Shown piece after piece: positions 1 through 11,689 of a stretch of 60,646 nt of DNA. Position numbers and translations under genes: made by a program. Below the pieces are notes generated by a model. It was not told where the DNA came from. It did no database searches and saw nothing but the letters and a program-made list of their open reading frames with translations. Within the stretch, counting starts at the first letter, position 1; every line of letters starts with the position of its first letter. Source of the DNA: Micractinium sp. NFX-FRZ (Eukaryota; Chlorophyta; Trebouxiophyceae; Chlorellales; Chlorellaceae); contig JAPTJF010000393.1 of assembly GCA_029339195.1 (NCBI GenBank), positions 1-60,646 on the forward strand, in the 5' to 3' direction.

Positions 1-6
1 CCCGAC

Positions 7-49
<43 letters not shown>

Positions 50-53
50 ACAC

Positions 54-841
54 CTGGCATTGTCTGCCACCTGGTCCTCCGCCACCACCAGCAGCTGCGG
101 GTGGCTGGCCACCAGGGCCGCCGCCTGGCCCAGGTCCGAGCAATGCGTGTGCAGAGCCAGCAGCTCGATGCGGCGCTGCACACGGTGGGGGCTGACCAGC
201 AGCACGCCGGGGTGCAGCACCGCCGCGCCTCGCAGTGCCTGCTGGCCTCCCAGCAGGCTGGACAGCCCGGCCAGCGCCTCGGGCCGGGGCGGCCGCAGCA
301 GCAGCGCCGGACAGCTGCGCAGCATGCGCGGCAGGTATGCCGCCGGCAGGCCCAGGCTGGCAAGCAGGGACAGGGCTGCATCCATGGCGGCCTCAGGCTG
401 GCGCAGCGGGTCTGGCGGGCCTGCCTGCGCTGTGCGCGCTGTCGCCTCCCGCTCCATCAAGTCGTCCCGGCCCGCCAACGAATCAGAAGTCTCCGCCGCT
501 GGCGCCGCCAGCTCTGGCGGCGGCGGCGCCGGTGGCGCAGCCTCCCCCTCCTCGTCCTGCTGCGCGGCTGCAAGCGGGGCAGGCACCGCCTGCTCCTCCT
601 TCACAGCAGCAGCGGCTGCAGGCAGGGCAGGCAGGGCAGGAACGGGGCGGGTTGGGGCAGGCGGGGTGGGCAGCAGGGGCATGGCATGTGTGCAGACGCT
701 GCAGGCAGCAGTGGAGGCGGCGCACGGGAGCGGTTGATACAAGCACAGAACAGCCGCCTGATTAGCCACCCCTACAGCAATAGCAGTGTGCCAGCACGGC
801 AGCACGAGCAACGGCGGCTACAGCAGCAGCAGCAGTGTAGT

Positions 842-880
<39 letters not shown>

Positions 881-1887
881 TGCCAGCACCCGCCGCAGGC
901 ACGTGCCTGCCCGCCTCCTTCTGGCGATGTGTGCCAGCAGGTGGTTGGCCACGCCGCCCAGTCCACGAGCCTCTGCCGCCGCCCGAAACGCTGCCGCCGC
1001 CTCGGCGTTTGCCTCCAGCCAGGCCTCAAAGTGCTGCATCGTTCAACGGGCCAGGGGCATGGCCGTGAGAGTCGGCTTGTGAGCGAGGCAAGGTGCGGGC
1101 GCATGCTGGGCAAGCAAGGGCAAGCAAGGGCAGCGGGACAGCCCCAAGCAGCAGGCGCTGCATCCATACTGGACAAGCTATGGTCTTCACAACTGCTTGG
1201 CTGGGGTAACTCCGCCTAGCATGTGGGTGCAGCGCAACCAACGCCCCACCTTTACCCCCCACTTGCCCTTGCTCCTCGCCCCCCGCCCACCTGCCGCTGT
1301 GCAATGCCCTGCTCCTCCCGCTGCTTTGCCCGTCGATTGCGTGCTGCCGCCCTGGAAACATATGCCGACGCTGCGCCTTCGGCCAATGCCGCCGCTCCGG
1401 TCGCTGCCTCGCCCCGCTGAGCAGAGTCGCCCGCCGCCTGCTCTGCCGCCGCCTGGGCTGCTGCCTGCGCTGCCTGTGCTGCCAGTGCGGCTGCCGCCGG
1501 CAACTCTTCCACCTCCTTCTCTTCCAAGTTCTCATCAGAAGAAAATATCCGATCAGCAAAGTCCAGCACCCGAGCATCAACTGCCTGCGATGACTGCCCA
1601 ACCAGCCGATACGGCGGCCACCTCTCGCTTTGCACGGCTTGCACTGCCGCTGGTGACGCTGTCGCAGGCGGCTGCTCAGGTGCCGCTCGCCGCCGCCGTC
1701 GCGGTGCCGCCTGCCCTGCACCTTCTATTGACGGCTCCGTGCTGAACTGCCGGGCTCTGAGACCGTCAGCGAGCGCTGGCAGCGTCGCCATGCCGGCAAA
1801 TGCCGGATGCAGCTGTTCAAAGGGCGCACTTTCATGCGCAGCTCTCCATTTCGATGCTGCAAGCAGCCGACGCAGTCCGGGCCTCAT
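54..1887 (-). CDS. mTERF-family organelle protein, 3' part cut by window edge
   Basis: Three exons are visible: 1887-1291, 1033-903 and 698-54; phases agree and the last ends at a GT donor followed by a 42-nt G run (coding strand). The N-terminus is basic and contains RQFSTEPS, which suits a mitochondrial (or dual) presequence. After a Pro/Ala-rich linker, exon 3 encodes helical repeats with the mTERF pattern of Leu/Pro-rich ~30-residue units, for example LGLPAAYLPRMLRSCPALLL, LHPGVLLVSPHRVQRRIELL and VASHPQLLVV. Family members bind organellar nucleic acid and act in transcription termination, splicing or ribosome assembly; the exact role here is unknown. The remaining repeats lie beyond the left edge. 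Intron 2 (699-902) carries a CAG repeat. It is head to head with the phosphatase gene at 2257. Family call fairly sure; exon 2 borders less so. Confidence 0.7.
821..885. repeat. CAG/CTG trinucleotide repeat in an intron
   Basis: A run of AGC units, interrupted once near 835-842, sits inside intron 2 of the mTERF-like gene. It reads as poly-Ala, poly-Leu or poly-Cys in the shadow frames, but the exon model skips it. Confidence 0.85.
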
Positions 1888-2256
1888 TAGCTACGGGTCC
1901 TGGCGCCGCCAATTTCTCAAGCAGCGTGTGCACGGTGGGTGGGCCCCCAGGATGGCGCTTCTAAATGTAAACTGGCACCAGAGCACTGATGCATGGAATG
2001 CACGTCGTTTCGAGGCCCCAGCCGAAATGCACCACCATGCTGCGATGTGCTGAGCTTAGACCGACCTGCACACGAGAGCGTTGCGCCCGTGTGTTCACAA
2101 TTTGACAGCGGCCCATAGTGTGTCCCCTCCTGCGTGGCCCCTGACAGTCCAAGGCACCCCACAAAAAAGTTGGTTGAGCCATCTGGGCCTCAGCCGGCCA
2201 GCCCGTGTAGGGTCATTCCGCTGCTGCTCCTCCGCCGAAGCGAAGCTCCAAGCAAC
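1888..2256. promoter_or_regulatory. Shared divergent promoter region, mTERF / PP2C
   Basis: These 369 bp separate the start codons of two head-to-head genes and must hold both 5' UTRs and promoters. It is less GC-rich than the flanking exons. I see no confident TATA box or named element. Confidence 0.5.
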
Positions 2257-5200
2257 ATGGGGCAGTGCACCAGCACCATGGCGGCAGAGCCGGACGGCCG
2301 CAGCGGCTCGCCTCGCAAGGGTGAGTGGCAGGGCGCATTGGTGGCCCCGCTTCCTGGCGCTGCGCGCTTGTGGCGGTGTTCCAAGGTGCATGCAGACGCC
2401 CTTGTCCTGCCCGACGCCCCTTTGCTCCGCCTGCAGCGCGCTCTGCTGGCGCCGCCTCTTCCGGCAAGCCGGTCTTCACTTTGGATGTCGATGCCGGCCT
2501 CAAGGCAGCTGAGGCCCGCGCAGCATCAGCACAGGGGCAGCCCAGCTCGCCCGGCATTGCAGCAGCGCCGTCATCCTCACGCAGCGAGGAGCACGAGGTG
2601 GGCAGGGGCAGGGTGGTGTGGCGGGCAGCTGTCGCCAGCTGCCGCTGCCTGCCACGCAGCCTGCAGGCGTGTTCCCTTCCTGCTGTCGCGCTCCGTTTCC
2701 CGCAGCTCCTTTCTACTGCTGTCAACATCACGTCACCTGTGAATAGTTTTCAACTGCTCGCCCACCCCATGCACTTGCAGGCACTCCCAGCAGCGGCGGC
2801 ATCGGCAGGCGGCGAGCTGCCGCAGCCCTCGAGCGCCCGCGCCAGCACCGACACGCGCGCGCGCCGCCTGTCGCTGCCCGGCACAGTCGCCGGGCTGCGC
2901 AGCAGGAGCGACAGCGGCAGCCTGACCAGCAGCGGCAGCGAGGGCGGAGCGGCCATCGAGGCCTGCGGCGCCGCCGCAAACCGCTCGCTCAGCGTCAGCA
3001 GCAGCAGCGGCATGCTGCCGGCAGCTCTGAGCGCGCAGCCCACACTCCCAGAGGCGCAGCCCCTGCCTGCCCGGCGGGTGCGGTTTGACCACTCGCCGGT
3101 CAAGACCCATCGCTACGAGCCGCGTGAAGCGGAGGAGGAGGAGCCGCAGCGGGCGGGCGCAGCGGCAGTGCGGCCGGCAGGGAGGGAGGGTGTGGTGGAG
3201 GCGTCGCAGGGCAGTGTTGGCAGCGCCGCCGCCGCTGGCTCTCCCGCGCGCTCCGCCCTGGCCACGGAGCTGCTGCAGCAGCGGCAGCAGCGCATGACGG
3301 CCGCCGGCGGGTCTCCCTCCAAGGCGGCTGCCCTGGCGGCGGTGCCCATGGCGGACCTGCTGCACTCGGTGGCCTCGCTGTCGCGCGCGGGCAAGGAGCC
3401 GACGTACCGCAAGCAGAACCAGGACAACTGCTTCGCCTTCTCCCAGTACTGCCGCCCCAACCAGGCGCTGCTGGCGGCGCTGGACGGCCACGGCCCGCAC
3501 GGCCACACGGTGAGGGGGAGCGGGGGAGGGGCGGTCCCGCCGTGGAGGGGTGCACACAGCCGGGGGGATGGAGTGGGTGCGGTGGGGGAGCAGCGCCGGG
3601 AGGCGCAGCGGGCCAGCCAGCTGGCTGGCCGAATGAAGCTCACATTGAAGGCTGTTGTGCCTCTGATGAGGTGAGGGGGCAGCGGGGGGGGCACAGGGAG
3701 CAGGCCGGCTGGGCAAGCAAGGCTCAGGGCCCTGCTCTCTCTCCTGGCTTGCACTGCCCTTGCCTGGTGGTTCCTGCTTGCTCCGCTTCCGCATGCCCCC
3801 GCTGGCCTGCCCGCCCACCAGTGTGTGTCATCAGTGTGTGCCACTAGTCACCGCATGAGCACTGCCGCGAGCTGCACCCACATCCTCCACATCACTCCCA
3901 TCCCCCCATGCAGGTGTCTGGCTACCTGAAGAAGCAGGTGCCCCTGGTGCTGGCCGACCAGCTGGGGGAGAGCAGCCGCGGGTGCAAGGCCGCCAACAGC
4001 GGCACCACCGCCGCCTGCTGCCCATGCGAGGGCGCCGCCGCCGCCGCCGCTGCCAGCTTCACCAGCACAGCCAGCACAGCCTGCAGCGTCGCTGGCGGCG
4101 GCGCCGCGGCCCGCACCTGCGCCTGCGGCAGGACCGGCAGCGGCGCGGGCAGCGTCAGCGCTGGGGCCAGCAGCGGTGGTGCGGCAGCGAGTGCCGACCC
4201 CGCCGCCGCGCTGGCAGCCACATTCCTGGCGGTGGACCGGGCGCTGCCCGAGGAGGGCGGCGTGAACGTGCAGTACAGCGGCAGTACCGCCGTGGTCTGC
4301 CTGCTGCGGGGGCGCCGCCTCACCACCGCGTGGGTGGGGGACAGCAAGGCGGTGCTGGCGCGACAGGTGGGTGAGGGTGCTGTGGGGAGGCTGTGGGGTG
4401 GGTGCCGGGGGCAGCGCATGGGTTGGCGCCGGCTCAGCCATGGCTGCTGCCTGCTTGCCCTCATCTGGAGCTGCACCGCCTGCCCAGCGCCCATCCCTGT
4501 GGCAGCGGCCCTGTCCTGCTGCTTGCTTCCCTCTCACCTGCCTGCCTGCCTACCCACCCCTGCCCGGCCAGCAGGAGCCGCGCGGTTGCCGTGCCATCCC
4601 CCTCACACGGGACCACAAGCCGGGCCAGGCGGATGAGCGGGCGCGCATCGCCGCCAACGGGGGGCGCGTGGAGCGGTGGGTGGGGCTGGCGGGGTGCCTT
4701 GGTGGTCGGCTCACCTCCAGCATGCATGCCCCTGCTGCTGCCCCTCCCACTACCTGCCTACTTCTCTCTCTCCCGTCCTGTGCCATGCCATGCCGGGGAT
4801 TTGCGGCATGCTGCGCTGTGCAGCCCAACGGGTCACCGCGGCCAGCCCTCCTGGCTTTGCACCGTCCTCGGCGGCAGCCAACCCCTGCCACTGCGTGTCC
4901 TGCCCCGCCCCGCCCCGCCCGTCTGTGCAGGCTTGTGGACCACCGCGGCCTGCCGGTGGGCCCTGACCGCGTGTGGCTGCCCACCTCCTGGGTGCCGGGC
5001 CTGGCCATGAGCCGCGCGCTGGGGGATGCGGTGGCGCACAGCGTGGGCGTCTCCTCAGGTGGGGTGGGCTGGGGGTGGGGGAGCTGGTGCAGGGCAGGAA
5101 GCAGGGACAGAGAGAGGGTGCGCTGGTTGTGGGGCAGGAAGCAAGGACACAGAGCGGGCGGCAGGGTGGTGTAGTGGCTGCCTGTGGAACAGCAGCTGTG

Positions 5201-6374
5201 CAATGGCTGCCTGTGGAACAGCAGCAGCAGCAGCAAGCGTGGAAGCGCCTGCCCACCTGCTTGCCCGGCCTGCGCCTGGCTGTCCACTAGCCAGCCCACA
5301 GAGAATGAGAAAGGTCCGCCTGGCCCCTGCCTTCTCCTCACTGCGCCTCATCGCCCCTATCCACGCCCCGCCCCCGCCCCCGCCCCTCAGAGCCGGAGAC
5401 GTCTGTGGTGGAGGTGTGCCCGCAGGACAAGTTCCTCATCCTGGCCACCGACGGGGTGTGGGAGTTCATTGACCCGCAGGTGGGCCTCGTGCTGTGCTGT
5501 GCTGCGCTGTGCTGCGCTGGTGTGGCATGACATGGCGGGGAGGTGGTGGACCGCTGCAGTGCGCAGGCAGCTAGTGGATGCCGCTGCCCCGCGCCTCGCG
5601 GGATGGGTGGCAGCCCTGCTTCATACCGCACGCCCCAGCCCTCTGGTCCAGAAGAGGCTGCATGTCTCGTCTCCACCGCATTGCTGCCCTCTTGGCCCCC
5701 CAGATGTGCTGCCCTCCTGCCCTGACCAGCTGTGCCCGCCCTTCCTGCAGGCTGCTGTCGACATTGTGTGCAACTGCAAGGATGCGGAGGAGGCGTGCCG
5801 CACGGTGAGCGGGCAGCGGGGCTGGCCGATGGGCTGGGCTTGTGTGCAGACAGACCATATCGCACAGTGAGGGTGCAAGTGGCCAGCGCTGCGCTGGCTG
5901 GCCGGCTGGGCTGGCTGTGTCATGCCGGGGGCGTGCGACGGGCCGCCCACCACTTCCTTCACCTGGCGTTTGAGCCATCCCTTCTCCTGCTAGCCGCTGC
6001 CGCTGCCGCGGCTGCTGCTGCTGGTGCTGCTGCTTGGGGCATGTAGATCGGCCCGCTTGCTTGCGCGCGCCCCCGCTTGCCTGCCACATGTCAGTTCCTT
6101 GCATGGCGCACGTCAGCCCCCCCCGGGCCCGGCGTCCGCCACCTCCCTGCTGCACCTGCTGCCCTTGGCCGGCTCACCGCCCCGGTCTCCCTTGCTCATG
6201 CAATGCCATGTTGATACCTGTCACCCCCTGTGCCCGCCTCACACCGCCTGCTGCCACCCGTTGTGCCCACCCCGCCGTGCGCAGCTGGTGGACACTGCCT
6301 GGGCCAAGTGGCTGACGGAGGAGGAGGGTGTGGTGGACGACATCACCGTGGTGTGCGTCAAGTTCAACCCCTGA
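2257..6374 (+). CDS. PP2C (PPM) family protein phosphatase
   Basis: Nine exons: 2257-2320, 2437-2597, 2781-3509, 3914-4366, 4572-4675, 4931-5058, 5391-5479, 5751-5804, 6285-6374; 623 residues. PPM motifs appear in order: KQNQDN, LAALDGHG (metal-binding Asp), AWVGDSKAVL, GLAMSRALGD, FLILATDGVWEF and the terminal DDITVV. It should remove phosphate from Ser/Thr in a Mg/Mn-dependent way. The long N-terminal region (about 230 residues) is Ser/Ala-rich and looks disordered. It begins MGQC, a Gly2/Cys4 pattern for N-myristoylation and palmitoylation, and contains RRVRFD, which fits the PP1-docking RVxF motif. Exon 4 places a roughly 70-residue Ala/Gly/Ser insert inside the catalytic domain. The start is chosen because MGQC is followed by a clean GTGAGT donor. 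Substrates cannot be read from sequence. Exon 5 could begin three bases later. Confidence 0.9.
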
Positions 6375-7825
6375 GCCACCCGCTGGCTGGCTGGCTGGCT
6401 GGCTGGGAGGGAGGGAGCCCTCCTGGGGGGGCCGGCAGCAGAGAGAGCGGGGCGGGTGGTGACCCACAGCAGGGAGGCCCCGCTGAGCGCGCTCCGCACC
6501 TGTGCTTCAACCCACCATCATGATGCTAGTGTACCTCAATTGTTTTACTGCACCCCAGTTTGTGCCGCCTGCACCATCCCGGCAGCTGCGCGCCCCAACC
6601 CCGACCCCTCCCATCACCCCACAGACTCATGTACGCACTCCCTGTTTGTACCACCACCGCTGCCATTGCAAGGCCACCGCGGCGCCTGTTGTTGCGCCAC
6701 GTTGCCCCCGTTGCCTGGCCACTTCCCGGCCCACCTGCCGCATCCCAGGCCTCCTGATGGGGTGCCCGCTGCCCACCCCCTCCTTGCCACCAACCCTGAT
6801 GCGGCCCCTTTTGCCTCGCCTACGCACCCTCCCACACGGTAATTGGACGACTTTTGTGTAGCCTTCCTGGCTGCAGCCGCCACCCACAGGTGCAGACGGT
6901 CGGTGACCTGGCTGAGCGGACAGCAGCAGCTGCCTCAGCAGCTGGCAGCGCCTGCTCAGTCATGCATGACGCCAGCTGTGCTGTGACGCACGTGGGCGCT
7001 GGTCCCCCACTGCTGTGCGTTTGACTTGGCGAATTGTGAGGTTGGGTGTCGATGCACAGTGTGTGCATGCAGGTGGGGACCCTCCGCGCCTCCCGCCTGG
7101 TGCCGCCCCCGTCAGCCTGCTCCCTGGTCGAGGAACGCTGACGGGGCAGTATGCGGTATGCGCCCCACCCCAAGTCCATAGCCACTGGCGTGTGGTTTCA
7201 TGATGCAACACCACATTTCAAGCACTCACCGTCACAGAAAGGGCCCGCGGCTGCTGGCAGACCAGCGTGCTAGGTGGTACACAGCAGGTACAAAGTAGCG
7301 GCACAGTTGTCCGCCGGGCGGCCGCACGGGAGGCCAATCTGTACCCTGCCCTGAGGCGCGCATAGGAGGTCCGTCCACCGGTTTGAGCATTCCGGACCAG
7401 CCATCAAACGGCACTGCCGCTCAAAGAGCTTCAACTGAACATGTACCCCCTGCGGTTTGTTCGGACAACGCGCAGCATGATCCGCAGCATGCTGCCGTCT
7501 CCGGTCGCTGTTCCGGGACAGTGTTCGGAATAAGGCCAATTCAATGCAGCTTTAACTTTGCAGTTCCACCTGTTGCGCACTGCATCGCCAGAGACGGCGG
7601 GCGCCTTCCCCTTTGCCCGACCCTAGCCCTTCCCGCCCTTCCCGGCCTGCTCGAGGGCTTGCCGCCCCCTCAAAAGCTGCCTGAGGCGGCGAGTGGATTG
7701 GATTCGTCCAGCGCGGCAGCTGTTCGACCTGCCAGGAGTCAGCAGCCAGGCTTGCTCGGTGGGGTCACCCCGCCATACACGCCTGGCATCCACTCCCGCA
7801 GGACCTGTGATGACCGCTCTGGTTC
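6375..7825. other. Intergenic, no gene seen
   Basis: This 1.45-kb stretch follows the PP2C stop. It opens with a GGCT repeat (about 6382-6402) and then becomes C/T-rich without any frame that splices convincingly. It probably holds the PP2C 3' UTR and the promoter of the next gene. I found no clear TGTAA signal. Confidence 0.4.
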
Positions 7826-10426
7826 ATGAAAACCGCGATCCGCATAGGTGAGACATCGGCGGCTGGGCGGCTGGCAGGAGGGCGGCCGGTCTGCGCTGCA
7901 CCTGCGCTGCGGCCGTCCGGCGGCGGTTGCGTGGCTCCTCCCTCTCGTGCCGCACAGGGCACCCACTTGCCCCGCCATGGCAAAGCCTTGGCTAGCGAAG
8001 TGATGTCTCACCCGGTGTGGCATTCCCGCGCACTCAATGTTGCAGTGGCAGGCAGGAGCAGCAGCCAGCCAAACCAGAGCAGGCCGCCGCCTCCGCTGCC
8101 GCCCGACAGGCGGCACCACCGCCATCCCCCTGCCCTGCACCCGGCCACCTGCCGGCACCCGGCAGCCCTGCCGCGGCCTCTGGGCCCAGCCTGGCATGCA
8201 GCCTGCCGATTACAAGTGCCGCGCTTCCAGAAGACCGCCAGCGCTCCGTGACCCCGCCCGCAGAGCCGGCACCCAATGGCGGGAGTGCAGGCGCCGGCGG
8301 CGGCGCCAGCAGCAGCGCCAGCGGCGGGCCCATCACGCCCGATGCAGCAGGCGGGGCTGGCTTTGCAGCAGTCACGCCTTCACACTCCTCGGCAGCACAT
8401 ATGCGATGTGCATCTGCGCCGGCAGCGGGCAGCTGCGCCGCAGCCGCAGCCGCCGCGCCTGGGCAGCAGGCGCAGGCGGCGGTGGCGGCACGGAGCGCTT
8501 TGTGGCGGCGTGTGCAGGCGTTCATGCACAGCGTGGGCACCTCGCCCCTGCTCTTGTCGGCGCTGCTGTGGCTGGAGCTCAGCGGCGGCCACCCGCCGGC
8601 GGAGGATGCGCCGGCGGGAGTGGCGGCAACCCTGCCCACCACGCTGGCGCAACTGCTTGCGCTGCATTTGCGGTCCGGGAGCGCCCACGGTGAGGGGAGG
8701 CGGGGTGCATGGCAGGGTGCACCGGGCCCGTGCCTCGACCGCCCGCCCATGGCTGCAATGCAACCAGGGGGATGTGTTGGGTTGGACTTGCCCCTGCCGG
8801 CGCAGCACCCCAGCCTTGATCCAACCCAGGCCCTGATCCAACCCAGGCCCCCCGTCTCGGCAGTTTAAGGGGCCTGGGCTCCGGGACTGTCCGGTACTAT
8901 GCAGCACTCACTCACCCACCCCGGGCCCCTCCCCTCCCCTCCCCTTGTCGTGCTCCTTTGTGTGTGTGCAGCCAGTGAGCCGTCCCTGCTGGCGGCGCTG
9001 TGGGTGCTGGAGTCGGCACACAACTCGGAGCGCTCCCCCGCCACCACCTGCCTGGCCGACTATGTGCGCCACCTGGCGCTCTTTGCCCCCTCGGTGAGCT
9101 TGCACGTAGACACAGCATGCTTAGCAGGCCAGGGCAGCGCAGCATGTGCGTCCCACGCTTGCCACTGGCAAACTCAGCCCCGATGGGTCACCGGAATGCT
9201 GCCTGCGCTGCCTGCCTGCCTTGCACCGCTCGGCCTGCTTGTGAATGCCTGGCCACAACACTCCCCACTGCGCCTGCCGCCACGTCGTGCCACCCGCCCT
9301 CCCGCGCTGCACACACCTCTCCCCCGCCACGCCACTGGCCTCCACCCGCCAACCTCACTCTCTCCGCCCCTGACCCACCCCTCCCACACATGTAGCTGGT
9401 GGCCGGCCTGACCCGGGACTGGGCCTCCTCCTTCTGCACGCTGCGCAGGGGGCTGACGGAAGCGCAGGTGGGGGCAGCACTGCATGTTCCTTGGTTTGGG
9501 AGGTGCACAGCCTGCACGAGGGCTGATGTCAGCTGACGGCAACGCATGCGCTGGCAGGGTTAGCACACCAATTTCTTGCTGCTCTGGCGTGGAGAGACGT
9601 CGCTGTGGGCAGACACCACGCATGGTGCACCGAGGGCTGACCGCCAGCGCAGGATTGGGGCGGCGTGGGGCGTGCGGCTGTCCCCACCTGGAGCAGCAGT
9701 GCGCAGCTGGCCGGGGGATGGAGCCTGCAGTGTGCTGTGCTGTGCAGGGGTGGGGGTGGCGGCGGATGCCGCTTGCAGCGCTGTGCAGAGCAGAGATGCC
9801 GGCGCATCCCTGCCGCTCCTGCACCCTCACATGCCCACCTGCCCACGCTGCCTTGCCCTGCAGGCCCAGCTGCTGGCCCACCTCGGCTGGCGTGTGCGCC
9901 TGGATTGGGAGGCAGGTGCGTTGATGCGGGGCTCCCCCTAGCTGCGGGGCTTGAGGTGGGGGGTCTGCATGCAATCAACGGCACTTTGTTGAGGGTGGCT
10001 GTTCCTGGGGCATGCTTCACCGCCGCAGCGAGTGGCGGCCCATGGTCCCTCGCCAGCATCGCTGCACGGTGCAGGCCAAGCGCCTATTCATAGGCTTTAC
10101 CTAAGAGCCGTCATGCGTGGAGGGGCTTGCGCCGCTCAGGCGCGCTTGCATGGGTGGCAGGCCTCCACCCTCGCCGTGCGGTCCCCAAACACAGCTTCCG
10201 CTGCTAAGTGCCATGCTCCCCACTGCTGCTGCCGCCCCCTGCAGACGTGCTGCCCTGCCTCAACCTGCTCTTCCGCCCCGCCCCCCAGCTGCTGGGGCTG
10301 CGGGAGGGCGAGGCGGTGGGCACACCACGCACAGCGCTGCCGGAGGGGGCTGAGCTCCTCACGGCGGCCTCTGCCATGCGCCAGCTGGCGGCAGACATCA
10401 AGCGCCAGGTGTGTGCGCGTGTTGGT

Positions 10427-10465
<39 letters not shown>

Positions 10466-10664
10466 TCCCCGAAAACACCCAAACAAGCACGTCTGTGAGT
10501 GTGTGCGCATGTACCTTGACTGACCACTGTTTGCGCCCCTGCCGCAGGCGCTGGTCCTCCGCTCTCAGCCTGGCAGGGGCCTGCCTGCCAACAAGGCCGG
10601 CGGAGTGTCGGCGGAGGGCGCGGCACAGCGCGAGCACGCCTGCAAGCGGGCGCGCGTAGCTTAA
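7826..10664 (+). CDS. Possible cyclin-like protein (tentative)
   Basis: Seven exons: 7826-7847, 8078-8689, 8972-9093, 9396-9467, 9864-9915, 10245-10408, 10548-10664; 386 residues. Exons 2-7 are well supported by splice sites. The 22-nt first exon is the weakest part; it was chosen because ATG, a GTGAGA donor and phase fit the AG at 8076-8077. The first ~150 residues are Ala/Pro/Ser-rich. The rest is helical, with stretches such as LLLSALLWLELSGG, LLAALWVLESAHNSE, CLADYVRHLALFAPS and TEAQAQLLAHLGWRVRLDWE. The order (helix, AALWVLE, then a short L..EA..L...LGW segment) resembles a diverged cyclin N-terminal box, but no MRAIL-like core is certain. The C-terminus KRARVA is a basic tail that could be a nuclear signal. 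No close family recognised; treat the name as a hypothesis. Confidence 0.5.
10431..10458. repeat. (TG)14 microsatellite
   Basis: An uninterrupted TG run lies just downstream of the exon 6 donor of the cyclin-like gene, within its last intron. Confidence 0.9.
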
Positions 10665-11689
10665 TAAAACGGACGAAGAAGCACAGTTTTGACGGCCCTG
10701 GCCTGCTTCAGCAGGCGGCCTGCCCGCTTTTCAGCATCAATTGGAATGAAACAACAATAAATGCCGCCTTCAGCAATCCCTTTTATGTTGATGCCTCACC
10801 CCTGCCTGCGCCTTTGTAGGGAGTTGCCGTCTCCCCCCCGTCCCCTAAATTCGCAGTCCCTTGCAACACTGAAGAGCACTGCAGCGCTGCTGCCAGCTTG
10901 GCTCGCCCCAGGCATGGCCCTCCCCTCTCCCCTTGGTCCTCTCCTCACCCCAGACTCACGTCTAATTCAATCTAAAAGCTTCCAGCCAGCCCTCGTTCTT
11001 CTTCTTCTCTCGGCTTCTTCCTAACTGCCCCCCCACCTTAAGCATTCACGGCTGCTGGCGCCTCCGGCCAGCCGCCACTTCCCCTCCCCCGATACTTCCG
11101 AAATGGGCAGCCGCGTGCAGCGGCCCCACCCGCACCCCGTCCAGCGCTGGGCTTGCGCTCTGCTAGCGCTTGCGCTCCGTCCAGTGCGCAGCGGTCCCAG
11201 TTGTGAGCTCTGCTGATCATCACTTGCCTAATTTTACACCATTCCAACCTGCCCTGCTCATCTATAAGTCACCTAAGCGCCCTCGAGCGCGCCTGAGGCT
11301 TACCCAAGGCCCTACAGCTACCCGGCTGATAGGGCTGCTAGCATCGCTGCACCCTTTCTCTTCCCCCTTGATACAGTGATAGACTCAAGACCAATTGTGC
11401 TACTCCTCAATGTAGACTGCATCACCCCTAAAGTGTGCAGGAGGGGGATGCTCCAGGTGCCCCGCTGGGCAGCGTGCGGCAGGCTTGTTCCCACCACCCT
11501 CCCAATGCGGTGCAGATGGTCCCACTGCTGCTGTGGGGTGCGCACATCTTGCACAGGCCTGTTTCATACACGCCGCCTGTTGTTCTTGCGGCCTACTGCT
11601 CAGCCCAGCCTGTCCTGTACCAGCAAGGCTGTCGTGAATGATGCAGGACAGTGTGCTCACCACCCACCCGCCTGCCCGCCCGCCCGCGA
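10665..11689. other. Intergenic, no gene identified
   Basis: No frame here shows clear protein-like composition with fitting splice sites. AATAAAAC directly overlaps the stop of the upstream gene. The first part is somewhat A/T-richer, the rest C/T-rich. Confidence 0.35.

Noticed and set aside
101..1219. Long plus-strand open frame with a Gln/Ser run
   Set aside because: It is the shadow of mTERF exons on the other strand; the run comes from the intronic CAG repeat.
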